Below, piece after piece: positions 25,622 through 38,148 of a stretch of 64,000 nt of DNA (positions are counted from its first letter, which is position 1; every line of letters starts with the position of its first letter). Below the pieces are notes generated by a model. The model saw only the letters and a program-made list of their open reading frames with translations. It searched no databases and was not told the DNA's origin. Location: assembly GCF_026212465.1 (NCBI RefSeq), contig NC_080056.1, forward strand, positions 20,077,036 to 20,141,035, given 5' to 3'. The position numbers were made by a program, and so were the translations under genes. Source of the DNA: Amaranthus tricolor. Taxonomy: Eukaryota; Streptophyta; Magnoliopsida; Caryophyllales; Amaranthaceae.

Positions 25622-25924
25622 AACACATATAGTAAAAGTAACTATGTTACACAGAAAAGTAACTATGACCTAAGTTTTTAGAATGTTCTTATTTTATAAT
25701 ATAGTATTCTTTTTTGTATATATAGTAACAAAACAAAATCAAACAAAAATCATTCTCTTCCTTCTTATTTTAAAATACTTCTTAATTGAGAAGGGTGAGA
25801 AGGATTTTTGTTTGATTTTGTTTGGTTACTATATATACAAAAAATGATACTATGTTGTAAATTAAGAACATTATAAAAATTATTTCATAGTTACCTTTCT
25901 GTATAACATAGTTACTTTTACACA
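25622..25924. mobile_element. Inverted-repeat (foldback MITE-like) element
   Basis: Left arm about 25622-25752 and right arm about 25803-25924 are reverse complements (AGTAAAAGTAACTATGTTAC against ATAACATAGTTACTTTTACA; TATATAGTAACAAAACAAAATC against its complement), with a ~50-bp loop. CACTACAATAAAAAA at 25581 is a CACTA-like word just outside, without a partner on the other side. Transcribed, it would form a ~120-bp hairpin. Confidence 0.65.
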
Positions 25925-25996
25925 TTTTTCTCCCAAATTCTATGTCATTTCCATCTTTCTCTCAATCAACTTCTTCCTCAAGCTACTAGGAAGATT

Positions 25997-28475
25997 ATGT
26001 CCTTTTTCTGGACTTGTGAATACATGAAGCTTCCCTTGAGTCTTAACCTTTTTAAGAGTGTTTTTAAATTAGATGAGAATAAAAACAAGCCTTTCATTAC
26101 TTTTTCTTCAATAAATCGGGCTATGGTCGTCTACCCAGAACTCAACGACCTAAAGGAATACAAAGACAAGATCATCTGGGTCAGAGTACCCAAGACCCTT
26201 GGCCACCCATTCAGATACATGTCTCCAGTCTTCTGGTGTAAATTCAAGGGCAGAGAAACTTTGGGATTAGACGAAATTCTCCACCTTTCTCAAAGAGGAA
26301 AAGGCACACTTTTTTGTACTTCGTTAAACCAAAGGACAAGATCTGCCTTATAGGTGGATTTCACATGCTACAATATTCCAGCAGGACATATGTTTGTTCC
26401 TGGTTGGGATCTCTTCCTGTCTGACTCCTGGTATGGTATCAAACTTTTCTTATTTGCCATATTTGATGATGATTTTTTTTACTCATGCTTCCTCTGGTTT
26501 ACTTTTTCAGATCAGGCAGATGATTTGGTTCCCTGGAAGACTATGGGTATTTCTCCCATGGGAAATATTATAGACTTCTTCCATGGTCCCATGGGCTGAT
26601 AACACAGCTAACAAGCATCTATACAGAATGTGCGTTAGTTGTCCTCCTGTCCCCATAAAAAATTACAAGCAGTAAAGAATTGTCGCATTTTACTATGACC
26701 CTCTAGGTCCGGCGGAGGCTCCTTGATGGAGAAGGAGCAACATCTGCCCAGAAAATACTGCTTATTACATTAGGGTAGGACAGGGTCCTCTTCCCCCTGC
26801 CAAGAAGGAATATAGGGATCCTGAGGCCTGGGTTGATCCTTATCCAAACGTCTTTCAGGTGTCAGAGCCCTTCTTAGAGGTGGTTCTAGAAAGGGAAAAT
26901 CTGGGGGCCCTACTGCTGCTGCTAACCAAACAGGGCCGTCAATCAAGGGTCCACTTAAGAAGAAGAGAAGCCTGAAGAAGAAGAAGAAGAAAGAGACTGA
27001 TGTCTCTTCTTTCCAGTCTTGGGAAGGTGATGATCTCTTTCTTCTGGTTACTCCTTGTTCTTACCTGCCACCTAGGAGTTCACAAATTATTGTGTATCTC
27101 CCAGGTTAAGACTTAGATGGTTTTTTTCTTGTTAAATGAATTTTTATCAATTACCTTATCATCTCCAAGACATCTAACTTGTCATTTGTTTTTGCAGCAA
27201 CTGCCACCACCGCTGTTGCCGATGCTGCTCCTTTTGAGCGTATATAAGAGGAGGTGGTAAAGGAATCAGAAACTACTCTCGAGTCTCCATCTGGGACTCA
27301 ATCTGAGACTCGAAAGGTTGTTGAGGGTGTGAACTCTCCATCTCCATCCACTTCTCCTGGAAACTCAAACATATTTTCTTTCCCAACTAATGATGCTGTG
27401 GATAAGTTCCTTCAGGGAGCTGGTACAGGTATTTTAATTAATTTTTATCTCCAGCTTTCATCAAATAACTTGTTATCTTCTAACGTCTTTATTAACCAGA
27501 TTTCATTTTCATTTTTCATTTTTCTTAGTTGTTGAGCAACCAGCTTCCTCTGCTGTATTCCCCACCGATGAAGTCACCCAGATGAAGTGTGATGAATTAA
27601 CTAACACTGTTGCTGAAACCTTTTTTCCAATGACAGAGGTAACCATGAACTCAGCATATGTTACTGTGGACCCTTCTGCCATCCCTACCCCTCCATCTTC
27701 TAACGTCTTGAGTTGCTTTCTCAATAGAACGAAGTAAATAACTAGAAGGGTAAAACCCAATTTTTGGAGACTGAACTCAGCACTCAACTTGAATTGATGA
27801 CCACTAAGGAGGCCAGGATCTTTACTCTGGACATAGGGCTTACAAAGGCCGATAAAAGCCTAAGTGAGCTTAATGCCAAACATAAAGAACTGTAGGCTGA
27901 GCATATATCCCAGCCTAATTACAGTTTAGAGCAACAAGCAACCATTGCTAAAGGTGTTGAAGAATCTAGCCGACTTTAGAGAGATTTGAAGAAGGTTCAA
28001 GATACTTTGGCTTCCGTTGAGCAATCATCTGCTAAAAAGAACGAGGAAATTTTGCATCTCAGATCTCAGCTTTCAGAGTCCAAGTATCTGACAAGGACTC
28101 AATGAGGCCTAATTGACGTTGCAGAGAGTGATAAGAACAAATTAAGGGAGCATATATCAGTCTTGGAAGCAAATGTTGCAAAACTGAGATGAAGAAAAAA
28201 ACACCTTAAAGCCCAGGAGAGGAAGAAAGCAACTGAATACTTCCAATCCTAGTTTCAAACTCATCTGGCTGTCGATAGGGCAAGGACCAAGGAGAGTACC
28301 CTCTGGCACTTAATGAATGCAGTTTTTATTGCTTATCCTGACCTATAATGGTCTAAGATTGCACCCTTCTTGGCTCTAGACGTAGATCCATGCATTCCAT
28401 CCCTTAGGGCCCAATTCAAGGACTCCTCCACCCAGAAAATCGTGATTTTTGTTTTTCTTCTTTTATTTTCTTGAA
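25997..28475 (+). pseudogene. Antisense additional ORF (aORF) of Tat-lineage gypsy element
   Basis: On the strand opposite to the gypsy gag-pol. Starts MSFFWTCEYMKLPLSLNLF and has INRAMVVYPELNDLKEY and DKICLIGGFHMLQY: it resembles the plant 'putative gypsy type transposon' domain found in extra ORFs of Tat/Ogre elements. Three introns with canonical sites can be read: 26431-26510, 27105-27197, 27429-27528. A Lys-rich stretch (about 26960-26990) and a long coiled-coil-like region (about 27760-28250, Glu/Leu/Lys rich) follow, ending with ALDVDPCIPSLRAQFKDSS and VIFVFLLLFS before a TGA. Stops (for example TAA near 27245, TAG near 27893 and 27977) and a frameshift near 26330 show decay. Function of these ORFs is unknown. 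Confidence 0.65.
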
Positions 28476-29119
28476 AACTTCAAAAAATTTTGTTGTATAT
28501 TGATGTCTTCCAGTTGAATGTCCTTATATTTACCCAATGAATGAAACCATATTTCTGACTACCTTAATAGTACTTTTACTTTATGTATTTCATTAATGAT
28601 GCGTGACTATTCATCTTTATGACTTGAAGAATCTGGCTTTTCTAGACAAATTACTTATATATTTTTTTAGATATTCTTCAACCAAGCCATATGTTTCTTG
28701 AACTTACATCCAACATTTTTCTTTTATCTGTCTCTTATTCCCCCCAACTTTTAAGTATTTTCATAAGTAAAAAATACTTAAAAGATTTATAATTGTTATA
28801 AATTGCTTTGTGTCCTTCCTTATGTTTGATATCTTCTTCAGACACTTTCTGGGTTCCTTAGTTATGAAAAACCAGGGCTTCCCCATGAACTCAGCTAAGC
28901 TCCTTAACTCTGAAAGCCAAGGCTTTCTCACTAGTTGTTTTTCATCATTCCACTAATCTATTGCTTTACACAAATTTTTACATAAAATATTTCGAAAAAA
29001 TTTGTGTATGTGTTGAATTTCTCTATTTTATTTACAAATAAATGATCACCAATATGTTTTACTTCTATACATAGTATCTTTTCAATATTCTAATGTTCCA
29101 TTTATATTTTAATGACTCT

Positions 29120-30900
29120 CCATTAGATGTTTGCTATTGTATGTACCATTGCCACAATCTTCTGATATTATATAAGAACCTTCCCATTTTTCTGACAACT
29201 TTCCATGCTCATGTTTCTGGGTAGCCTTTACATTTCTGAGAACTAAATCTCCTACTTGAAACGATCTGTGTTTCACTTTTCTATTATATTATCTGGCAAT
29301 TCTATTTTGATAGGCTGCTATTTTCCACGCTGCATTTTCTCTTACTTCATCTATGGGTTCCAGATCCAGAAGCCTGGATTCTTGGTTTTCTTCCTGATTT
29401 AAATGCTTGAATCTTATTGTTTGTACTCCAATTTTGACTGGCAGGACTGCTTCTGAACCATAAACTAGCCTGAAAGGTGTTTGTCCAGTTGCTTCTTTCA
29501 TTGTTGTCCTTAATGACCACAGGACATCGTAAATCTCATCCACCCATCTGGCTTTTGCATCTTCTAGCTTTTTCTGCAAGCCATTTAAAATTTGTTTGTT
29601 TGCAGCTTCAGCTTTCCCGTTGCACTGTGGATTGCAAACTGATGAATATGCTACTGCAATTTGGAAATCTTCAAGATATTTTCTTAGTGTCGCGCAATCA
29701 AACTGGGTACCATTAACAACAATTAGGACCCTTGGTGGTCCAAACCTGGTGATAATGTTCTGCCAGATGAACTTTTCCACGTTTCTGGATGTGATTGTTG
29801 CAAGTGACTCAGCTTCAACCCACTTTGTGAAATAATCAATTGCAAGTATCAAAACTTCTTGCATCCTGTTGCCTATTTAAATGGTCCCAGAAGGTAAAGT
29901 CCGCACTGAGCAAATGGGACTGGATTGTGAATGTACTTTAACTCAAATGCTGGCTGAATGATGTTTGGTGTAAATTCCTGGCACTTCTCACACCTTTGGA
30001 CCAGGTTTATGGCATCTTCAGTTGTTGTAGGCCAATAATAACCAATTCTGATGGCTTTGTGTGCCAAAGCTCTAGCTCCTAGATGATGGCCGCAACACCC
30101 TTCATGAACTTCTCTCAAAATATAATCAGCTTCAGATGGTGTTACACATTTTAGTAACAACTCATTTTTGGCTTTCTTATACAACTCCCCGTCTAACATG
30201 CAAAACTGAAGCGCCCTTAATTTCAGCTTTTTTGCAAGAACTGGGTCTGCTAGAAGATCTCCTTTTTCTTTGTACTGGATGATGTCTTTCATCCAATCCG
30301 GGATATCTTTACTGCCAACATTAAAGACAGATGTCTTTTAGATTTTGCATGCTTGAACTTCCTAATTTGGATAATGCATCAGTCTGCTCGTTCTAGAATC
30401 TTGGTAGCCTTTCAACACGTACCGCGTCAAATCCTGAGATCAACTCTTGTGTTTTCTTCAAATATTTCTGCATGTTAGCATCTCTGGCTTCATATTCTCT
30501 TAGAATTTGGCTTCACCACTAACTGGGAGTCAATTTTTAAACTGACTCTTCTTACTTCCAGTGCTTTGCATAATTGTAACCCAGCAATGATTGCCTCTGA
30601 TTCTGCCTCATTGTTAGTAGCTCTAACTAAAACTTCAAAGCATACTTAATGACTTTCCCTTCTGGCGTTATCAATACCAATCCAGCCTCAATCCTGCACC
30701 AACAAGTCTGAATGACCCATCAGTTAACAATTGCCAGATTGGTTCTTCACTTTCATCTTATGTTGTCCATTTTGCAAAAATATCAGCCAGTGCTTGAACT
30801 TTGATTGCTTTTCTGGGTTGGTACTTGACTCCCAACCGAATCAATTCCACAACCCATTTTGCAGTCTGCAAGATCTTTCAATATTTTCTAAACTTTTCTC
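29120..30900 (-). pseudogene. Tat gypsy integrase and C-terminal RNase H part
   Basis: From right to left on the minus strand: RNase H continuation after the CACTA insert (MIEKAAYVVIVAARKLRPYF at about 30940-31010 belongs to it), a second RNase H-like stretch (30300-30750, with AESEAIIAGLQLCKAL-like words in broken frames), integrase zinc finger (REVHEGCCGHH, RCEKCQEF, HHCC type, 29873-30292), catalytic core (LAIDYFTKWVEAE, RFGPPRVLIVVNGTQFD, NPQCNGKAEAANKQI, 29289-29864), and the C-terminal RSFQVGDLVLRNVK. The second catalytic Asp, normally DNGTQF, is Val here. A stop separates zinc finger and core at 29870. Dead copy. Confidence 0.8.
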
Positions 30901-31024
30901 CAGAGGGAGATCTATTAAGACCATTACTTGATGAGAATCAAAGTAAGGTCTCAACTTTCTAGCAGCAACAATCACAACATAAGCTGCTTTCTCTATCATA
31001 GAGTATCTGGTTTAAGAATCCAAT

Positions 31025-31366
31025 CACTAGTGGAAAACAGCTTATTTGCTGCGGATTTATCCCCCTTATATGCTGCAGTTTTGACCCGCAGCACTTGTGA
31101 TAGCAGCATGTGACACAATTTATATGCTGCGGTTCAAAACCGCAGCATATAAGTGGACTATATGCTGTGACTCTAGGAGAACCACACCATATAGTCCACT
31201 TTCTTTTTTTAAAAAAATGTGGACTATAGTCCATATATTTTTTTTTGTTTTTTCATTTTATATAATTCGCCACTAGATATTAATAACTATATACATAATA
31301 ATTATTACACTAATAATCATTCAATATTTCCCCAACCATCACCAATCATCATCCAAATTAAACATC

Positions 31367-31412
<46 letters not shown>

Positions 31413-33196
31413 ACAATCTAGTACTAATACCTTACGCAAAAATTCAATTCAAACGCGACGATCTAACTTGTCCTTCATTTCATCGATCGATAACTTGATG
31501 CATGTCAAGGAACGCAATTCAACACTGTAGTTACACAAAACACATAACATAAGAAATTTATTGTGCATACCAAACTTAATATTACAACAAAAATAATATG
31601 CCTTAAACTTTAAAATTCATACTTAGACAACCTAATATAATTTGCAATCAAATACAACACAATTTCAATATGCCTTAAACTTTAAAATTCATACTTATAC
31701 ATGCACAATAATATAAGTCTTACTTATATCATATATCCATCAACTAGTAAAATTATCAACATTCCAAATGAGTTATACATAGCAAATCAAGTTATACACA
31801 ATAATCCAAGTTATACACTACATTTCAAATTATACAATGCCTTAAACGCTAAAATTCATACTTTTACTTCTTCATATTTATATACACAAAAAAAAACTTA
31901 TATACACAACATGTCAAGTTATAAACTTATACTTTGAAATTCATACTTTTAATATAAAAAAACAAAACTTATATAACATTCCAAGTTATAAACTTATACT
32001 TACATAACTTATACACAATGACAGTTTAAGTTATAAACGTATACTTACAATCGTGCTTATACACAACATTCCAAATTATATACAACATTCAAGTTATAAA
32101 CTTATACTTTGAAATTCATACTTACAATACACAAAAACAAATCTATATACCCAACATTTGAAGTTATAAACTTATATTTGCATAACTTATAAACAATGAC
32201 ATTTTACACAACATTCCAAGTTGTAAACATATACATTAAAATTTATACTTAAATTACACAAAAATAAACTTTTACACAATATTTCAAGTTATATACAACA
32301 TTCAAGTTTAAACTTATACTTTAAAATTCATACTTATACACAAAAACAAACTCGTACACAACATATGTTCAAAGGTTGAAGCTTGAATAAACCCTAAAAT
32401 ACCATGATGCTTGAAAAACTAAAAGGTTGAAGAAATTATACCTTGGATTGTTTAAAAAGCCCTCACATATTGTATGCTTCTAAGAATAGCTTTACGTACC
32501 ATTCTCCAAACACCAATTTGTCAAAACCTAAGTGAGATTCACATAACTTGCATCAAAAAACGAATACAATAATATATACCGTTAAAAAGAAGACAACAAT
32601 AAATACCATTACCATCAAAAAACCTAAGTGAGATTCACATAACTAGCATACAAAAACTAAGCCATAAAACACCATGAAGCTTGAAAAACTAAAAAATCGA
32701 AGAAGAACAACAACAATTTTCGTGGGTTTTGAAGAAGAAATTATACCTTAAAAAAAACAAAGCCCTAAAACAATTGTGTGGGTTCTGAAGAAGAAGAAGA
32801 AGAACAACAACAACAACAAAAATTTTCGTGGGTTTTGAAGAAGTTAAAGGTTGAAGAAGAAAAGAGGAAGAACAACAAATTTTCATGGGTTGAAGAAGGT
32901 TGAAGAGAAATGAGGAAATTGTGTCGACGTAAGGTGGGTTTTGAAAATAAATAATATATTTTCATGGGTTTTGAATCTGCTGTATGAATGAATGCGGGAT
33001 TTTATAAAAAAAAAAATAGTGTATATGCTGCAGTTCTTAGAGAACCGCAACATATAATACATTATATGTTGCAGTTCTTAGAGGAACCGCAGCATATACC
33101 CTATTTTTTTTGCCTAATTTTTCTACTACTTTTATGCTGCGTTTTTATAAAACGGCTGCATATATTGCGCAACATATAAGGTTTTTTCCACTAGAG
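31025..33196. mobile_element. Non-autonomous CACTA derivative inside gypsy RNase H
   Basis: Left end CACTAGTGGAAAACAG; right end, read inward on the minus strand, CTCTAGTGGAAAAAACC (one change in CACTA). Flanks AAT (31022-31024) and AAC (33197-33199) form the 3-bp target duplication with one mismatch. Deleting the element and one copy rejoins the host RNase H reading frame (FVSKLL then DS, stop, TRY). Subterminal repeats: ATATGCTGCGGTT with its complement around a 3-bp loop at 31121-31151, and TGCAGTTCTTAGAG/AACCGCA words at 33020-33160. The interior is AT-rich, with many AAACTTATAC/CATTCCAAGTTATA words, and encodes no transposase. It shares subterminal and internal sequence with the CACTA element ending at 4619. 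Confidence 0.85.
31366..31410. repeat. (GT)n microsatellite
   Basis: About 18 GT units preceded by a short AT run, inside the CACTA derivative. Confidence 0.95.
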
Positions 33197-34790
33197 AACA
33201 ATAATTTACTTACAAAATAAATCGGGTGTTGAACTTTATTTTCCTCCCCAACCAACGCCGCACTCACTGTACGCTGTGTTGCTGATATGTACAAGTATAA
33301 CGTTTCACCTGTTAAAGGTTTTGCCAGAGTTCGCAAATTTTTTATTTCCTTTCAAAACTTTGAAGAAAAGAATTATTCTATCAGCTGATTTGGAAATGAA
33401 TCTGGAAAATGCTGCCATTCTCCCAATTAACTTCATTACTTCATGTATGCTCTATGGTTCTGCCAGCTCAATTACTGCCTGACCCTTTTCTAGGTTTGCA
33501 TCAATCCCTCTTTGACTAAGTAGCCCAAAAATTTCCCTGGCTTAATCCCAAAAACATACTTTTTGGGATTAAGCTTCATCTTATACTTCCTCATATTTTC
33601 AAATGTTTCTTGTAAGTCTATAATTATCTCTTCTTCTTTCTTGCTTTTTACAATTGAATCGTCTACGAATACTTCTAAATTTCTACCCCTTTGATCTTTA
33701 AAAATTTTATCCATCAACCTCTAATAGGTTGCCACTGCATTCATTAAACCAAAAGGCATCATAATATAATTAAACACCCCTGCTGAGCATATAAATTCCG
33801 TTTTTTCTTTGTCAGTTGGGTCCATGAAAATTTGATGATAGCTAGAAAATACGTCCATATAAAATAATAAGGCATATCCAACAGTTGAGTCAACTAGTTG
33901 GTCTATCCTAGGTAAAGGGTAAAAATCTTTTGGGCAACACTTATTTAAACCAGTAAAATTTATACACAATCTCTATTTTCCTAGCTGGGGTTTTTTCACC
34001 AAAACAACATTTGCCAGCCATTATGGGTAGAGGCATTCTTTGATAAATATTGAGTTTGTATGTGACAATTTTTAGGTCGATGCCTGGCATGTCTACTGCT
34101 GAATAGGCAAAAAGATCAGTGTTTTGCCTCAAAACTTAAATCAGATGAAGACGAATCTGAGGATCTAGATTCCCTCCAATTCTGACAGTCTTATTTGTCC
34201 CCTCAATTAGGGCGACTTCCTCTATTTCCTGATGATCGATCTCCGTCTGTGGGGTACTCTTCTTCACATTCTCATCCTCAGAAGGTCTGGAATCAATTTC
34301 AATAGATTTCTTAATCCTAGACTCATATGAATATGCAACACATTTCATTGTTTTACAAGGCCTTTTTTTATTTTTCTATTGTTTTTTCTGGCACCCTCGC
34401 TTTTTCTGGCACCTTTTCTGTTTCTGCTTGTTTTTGTGGCACAATACTTTCTCTATTTACAAGGTTACAAGACTTTTCCATTTTCTGGTTTCCTCTGGCC
34501 CTTCCAACTTTACCATCTTGCCCCACAAAGAGTAAGGTTTGATGATGGGTAGAGGGAATGCCGGTTATTGTATCTGGTTGGAGCATCGATGACGTAAAAT
34601 TCTTGGGGAACTATGATGGTAACCCCTTGCTTATCTGTGATAGTTACAGGCAAGGTTATTTTCCCCTATGCCTGCACTGACTCCCCTGAGAACCCAACAA
34701 TGGGAGTGGAAGACCTCTTCAAAACTTTATCTTCCAGATCCATTTAGTCCCAGTAGGATTTGTAAATAAGGTTTACCTCGGCATCACTGT
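33197..34790 (-). pseudogene. Tat gypsy reverse transcriptase and RNase H N-terminal part
   Basis: Minus strand, several frames: an N-terminal RT block (KKPQLGK-like and CINFTGLNKCCPKDFYPLPR at about 33900-33969), YMDVFSSYHQI, FGLMNAVATY, then after a TAG, FVDDSIVKSKKEEE (33650-33680; here the F/YVDD active site is intact) and GKFLGYLVKEG. The RNase H start (ETLYLYISATQRTVSAAL, about 33240-33310) runs into the CACTA insertion at 33196. Stops at about 33720, 33970 and 34135. The part 34136-34790 is a linker/protease region with only partial frames. Confidence 0.8.
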
Positions 34791-36832
34791 CTAACAAACC
34801 CTGTGAACAGATTGATCAACTATATCTACAGCCATCACTAAGGGATTTGAGTGTGGATACGATACCCCCTTGTAGTCTTCCCTGGTGAATGTCATATCTG
34901 GCATAGGTGGTGGTTCCTCTTGCTCTATCACCTCCATTAGCTCAAATCTGGGAGCAGTTGCTGCCCTCAAATGTGCCTCAGAATTTGATATCCCAGATTT
35001 CTGGAATATAACCAAAATTTCTTTTTTCTTTTTCTGTACAAGTTCTTCCTCATTTTTTTCCTGCCTCTCACCCTTGGAACCGCTTCCAAATTGCCTTTTG
35101 CCAGAACCCCTATCTTGCTTATACTGTTGGAAATAAACCCTCTGTATTAAGTCTGCAATATTATTCATTAAAGACTGACAATGCTCTGTCCAGTGAACTG
35201 GACATTCATGAAATTCGTGAAACGCTCCTGGGTTCTTTCCAACCATTTTCCTCTGGATGGGGCGTTGCCATTTTGTATCCCCTCTATGCACATTGAAAAT
35301 TTTTGGCCCTAGACTCCTTCAATGCTATGTAGTCAGCATAATTATGGAGCCCTGGCACATCTAGATCCTTGGTTCTTACCAGCTTCTTCCCTCTATCACT
35401 CCTTTTTGCTGGCATTCTCAAGGCTTTTTCCTTTCTGCTCCTGATGCATGCTCCCTATTATAGCTTTGAAATCTTCAACATCAACATGGTATTGTGCATA
35501 TTCTTAACCTCCTTCATGGTCTTCAGATAGATCTACTGGTTGCTGAATTTCAATGCCTTATTTTCATGCCTATCAGAGTTTAAGCCCTGCCTAAAAGCAA
35601 AGGTTAAGATATTCTCTTCTGGATTCAATACCTGAAGACTCTCTTTGTTAAATCTGGAGACATAATTCCTCAAGGATGTATCCTTCCCCTGCCTAATGCT
35701 CATCATCTCAATGAACTGTTTTGTTCTGGCAGTCCTCGATGAGAAGTGACTTTTGAATTTCTCTACCAGCTCATCAAAACTTGAAATTGAGCCATCTGGG
35801 AGATTCTGAGCCCATTTTTGTGCAGTACTTGTCAGAGTGAGGATGAAATTTTGCACCAACTTGCATCAGTGTGGCTGTCTATGTCCATCTCATTATTAAA
35901 TGCTAGCAGATGGGCATTTAGAGATGTCTCTCCCTTATAGATCAGGTAAGCAGGAAACTTTACCCTTTTTGCTGGAGATGCAGCGATTTCTTATATGAAA
36001 GGAGTGTTCCTAGAAAATCTTATTTTTTGATTTTCTGGGGTCTTTGGAGGTAAGCCTGGAACATATGGTGATTTCCATTTTAGGGAATGTATTTCTGGCT
36101 GCATGTTTTCCACAACCTGTACAGATTCCCCCTCTCCCTCTTGAATCTTCAAGGTAGGCTGTGAAATACCTATCCTCTTCCAGATTCCAAATCGACCAAT
36201 TTTTCCCAACCTGCTCATTGCAGCTATTCTTTTTGACTTTTCTGCTTAACCTGATTCCGTTGTTGTTACCTGGGAATCAGTCTGTGGATAGACAGTTTCA
36301 GTCCAACCTTATTGTATGTGAGTCCCCTTCTAGGACGAAGTTCCTAGATTTGATGGATTTTTATACCACGCATATTTCTTCCCAGGATTAGACTCAACAT
36401 CATCTCCAGCAAAAACACTTTTATTTTTCTGAGATCCCAGTTGGACTGAGTTTCTTGCACTCTAACTAAAAAGAGGGATGTATGACTTATCCTCCTCTTC
36501 CTGTCATTTCTCAATGGAGATCTGCTCTCTTAGAGATGGAGTAGCATTTTCCCTTCCCATCTGGATAGCATTAGCCAGTGCAGTTGCCAGTTGAACCAAT
36601 GGTTGTTCTCTCTGAGAGCTTTGTGATTACCTCAGAGGTCGCCTTTGATCAACTATTCTTTGTACCATACTATCAGTTCCAGCTGATTTCCTTCTTTGTG
36701 ATCTACTTCTACTGGATTGGTTGGTGTTATGGTATTGATTTTGTAAATTTCTTGGCATCTTCTCTAATTGAAAATTCTTAAGGTAACTTCTTGCTAAGAA
36801 AGAAAAACTGGGGCTCCTTCTAGCGCCAAATT
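34791..36832 (-). pseudogene. Tat gypsy gag (and protease start)
   Basis: Minus-strand fragments: the retrotransposon gag core at 35533-35859 (LTSTAQKWAQNLPDGSISSF, KFKSHFSSRTART, FNKESLQVLNPEENILTFAF) and downstream 34791-35291 (EFHECPVHWTEHCQSLMNNI and a ISNSEAHLRAATAPRFELME block, typical of Tat gag/PR linkers). The N-terminal region 35991-36857 is poorly conserved. Several frameshifts. The start just downstream of the PBS fits the normal layout. Confidence 0.75.
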
Positions 36833-37750
36833 GTTCCTGTATGTTTGTGTAGGACAATTAATTAAGAACTTAATCCCCTGATTTGTAATTAATCAGAAAT
36901 TAAGTGTTGGTGGAAGCTTGTTTTTTCTATCTTGCCAAGCTATGCAGTAAGATCATTTGAGAAGATGGTTGTTCCTGCAAAATGCAACAAGGGGTTAACA
37001 GGGCCCAGAATGTTTTTCCGGGGACTCACTCCGACGCCCAAGTCAGTAACAATCTGGAACAAATTGCCTAATAGGTCCTTCCAGGAGCATTGTAGCTACA
37101 AGGTGGATTACTACGTAGGACTTATTTTCACGTGAGGTCTTTTGTGATTAAAATCTGGCAAATGTCAATAGTAATTACCCTCTTAGATTTATGATTGTGC
37201 AATTAAATGCTTCTCTGAAAATCAATGTGGATCCTTGAAAATCAGATGTAATAACACATTCGCAATAAATTACTTAGAATCCTTTGTTTCTCTCTTAGTA
37301 GTAGTTGTTAGTTAAAAATTAATTATCTCATTTATAGTCTATATTTGTGCATGTAGAACATTCCTCTGTTATTTCAACAATCCCCAAAATTCCCTTGCAT
37401 GCCACTGTATGTAGTTGTCTTGGATGTGTCAAGCTCCTCATTACTTTGGTGATTTTTCCTTTATTTTTCATAGCGCTCTTTGCTTTTCCTATTAACACAT
37501 GTCCCACTAGCTTATAATGATCTTCTATAATTGACAAGTGTCCTCCAACCCTACGTGACCTTCCCATGCACTAATATTACTGATATACGTTCAATGCTCC
37601 TTCAATCCTCACAGATGAATGTTTCCAGATAACCCTTTAAACTTACTAATTCCCCCCAGATTAGTATTAAATTAATTTTCCCAGATAATTTTCTTTCATA
37701 ATTGATCCTGACTAATTTTTTCCATATACACCTATTAAAGATGAGATTAT
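36832..37750 (-). repeat. 5' LTR of the Tat gypsy element (right end approximate)
   Basis: The LTR border next to the PBS is clear: on the plus strand CTTCTAGCGCCAAAT is followed by TGTTCCTGTATG at 36832. The outer border was not resolved and is placed near 37750 by change of composition. 37750-38148 is AT-rich with no gene. Confidence 0.55.
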
Positions 37751-38148
37751 TTAAAAAATAATCAATAAATGAGATTATTACAGCAGATAAGTAAAAAGTT
37801 TATTATTTTCAACAATTTTTCCTAAATTGTACACAAACTTGTCTAGAAGTTAAAATTCTGCTGGCTTTGGGTAAAACTTCGCTGTCTTGGGCGAAGCGCA
37901 GTCGACTTTGGTCAATATTTCAATACTACTTTTAGAAGCATATTTTTGTTTTGTGCAATGGCTTGGCAAGGTGCTTGAAGTTTCATTTTATATCCGAATT
38001 CCGTAGGTCACGAACGATATGTTTTCCGTTTTCGGGCAAAGCTTCGTATGAAATTTCCAGAATCTTTTTGGAGTTTAGAGATTCGATCGAAGTTTGTTGG
38101 GTTTGACCATCTCAGTCGATGCGTATTGATTTAGCTGACACAAACATT

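Larger units (their letters stand above)
25997..37750 (-). mobile_element. Ty3/gypsy retrotransposon, Tat lineage, decayed
   Basis: On the minus strand: 5' LTR (36832-about 37750), primer binding site TTTGGCGCTAGAAGGAG (just inside, 36812-36832), gag, PR, RT, RH, INT down to about 29120, then spacer and the antisense aORF. Tat/Ogre-like elements are known for this PBS type and for an extra ORF beyond integrase. The 3' LTR was not found; it may be lost or lie where 24221-25930 now contains other repeats, so the left boundary is only the end of the aORF. A CACTA derivative (31025-33196) interrupts RNase H. Region 28480-29120 is AT-rich internal spacer without gene. Confidence 0.75.

Noticed and set aside
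31025..33196. Short Lys/Tyr/Asn-rich or Ser/Leu-rich ORFs inside the CACTA derivative.
   Set aside because: AT-rich, short, no similarity, and overlapping on both strands.
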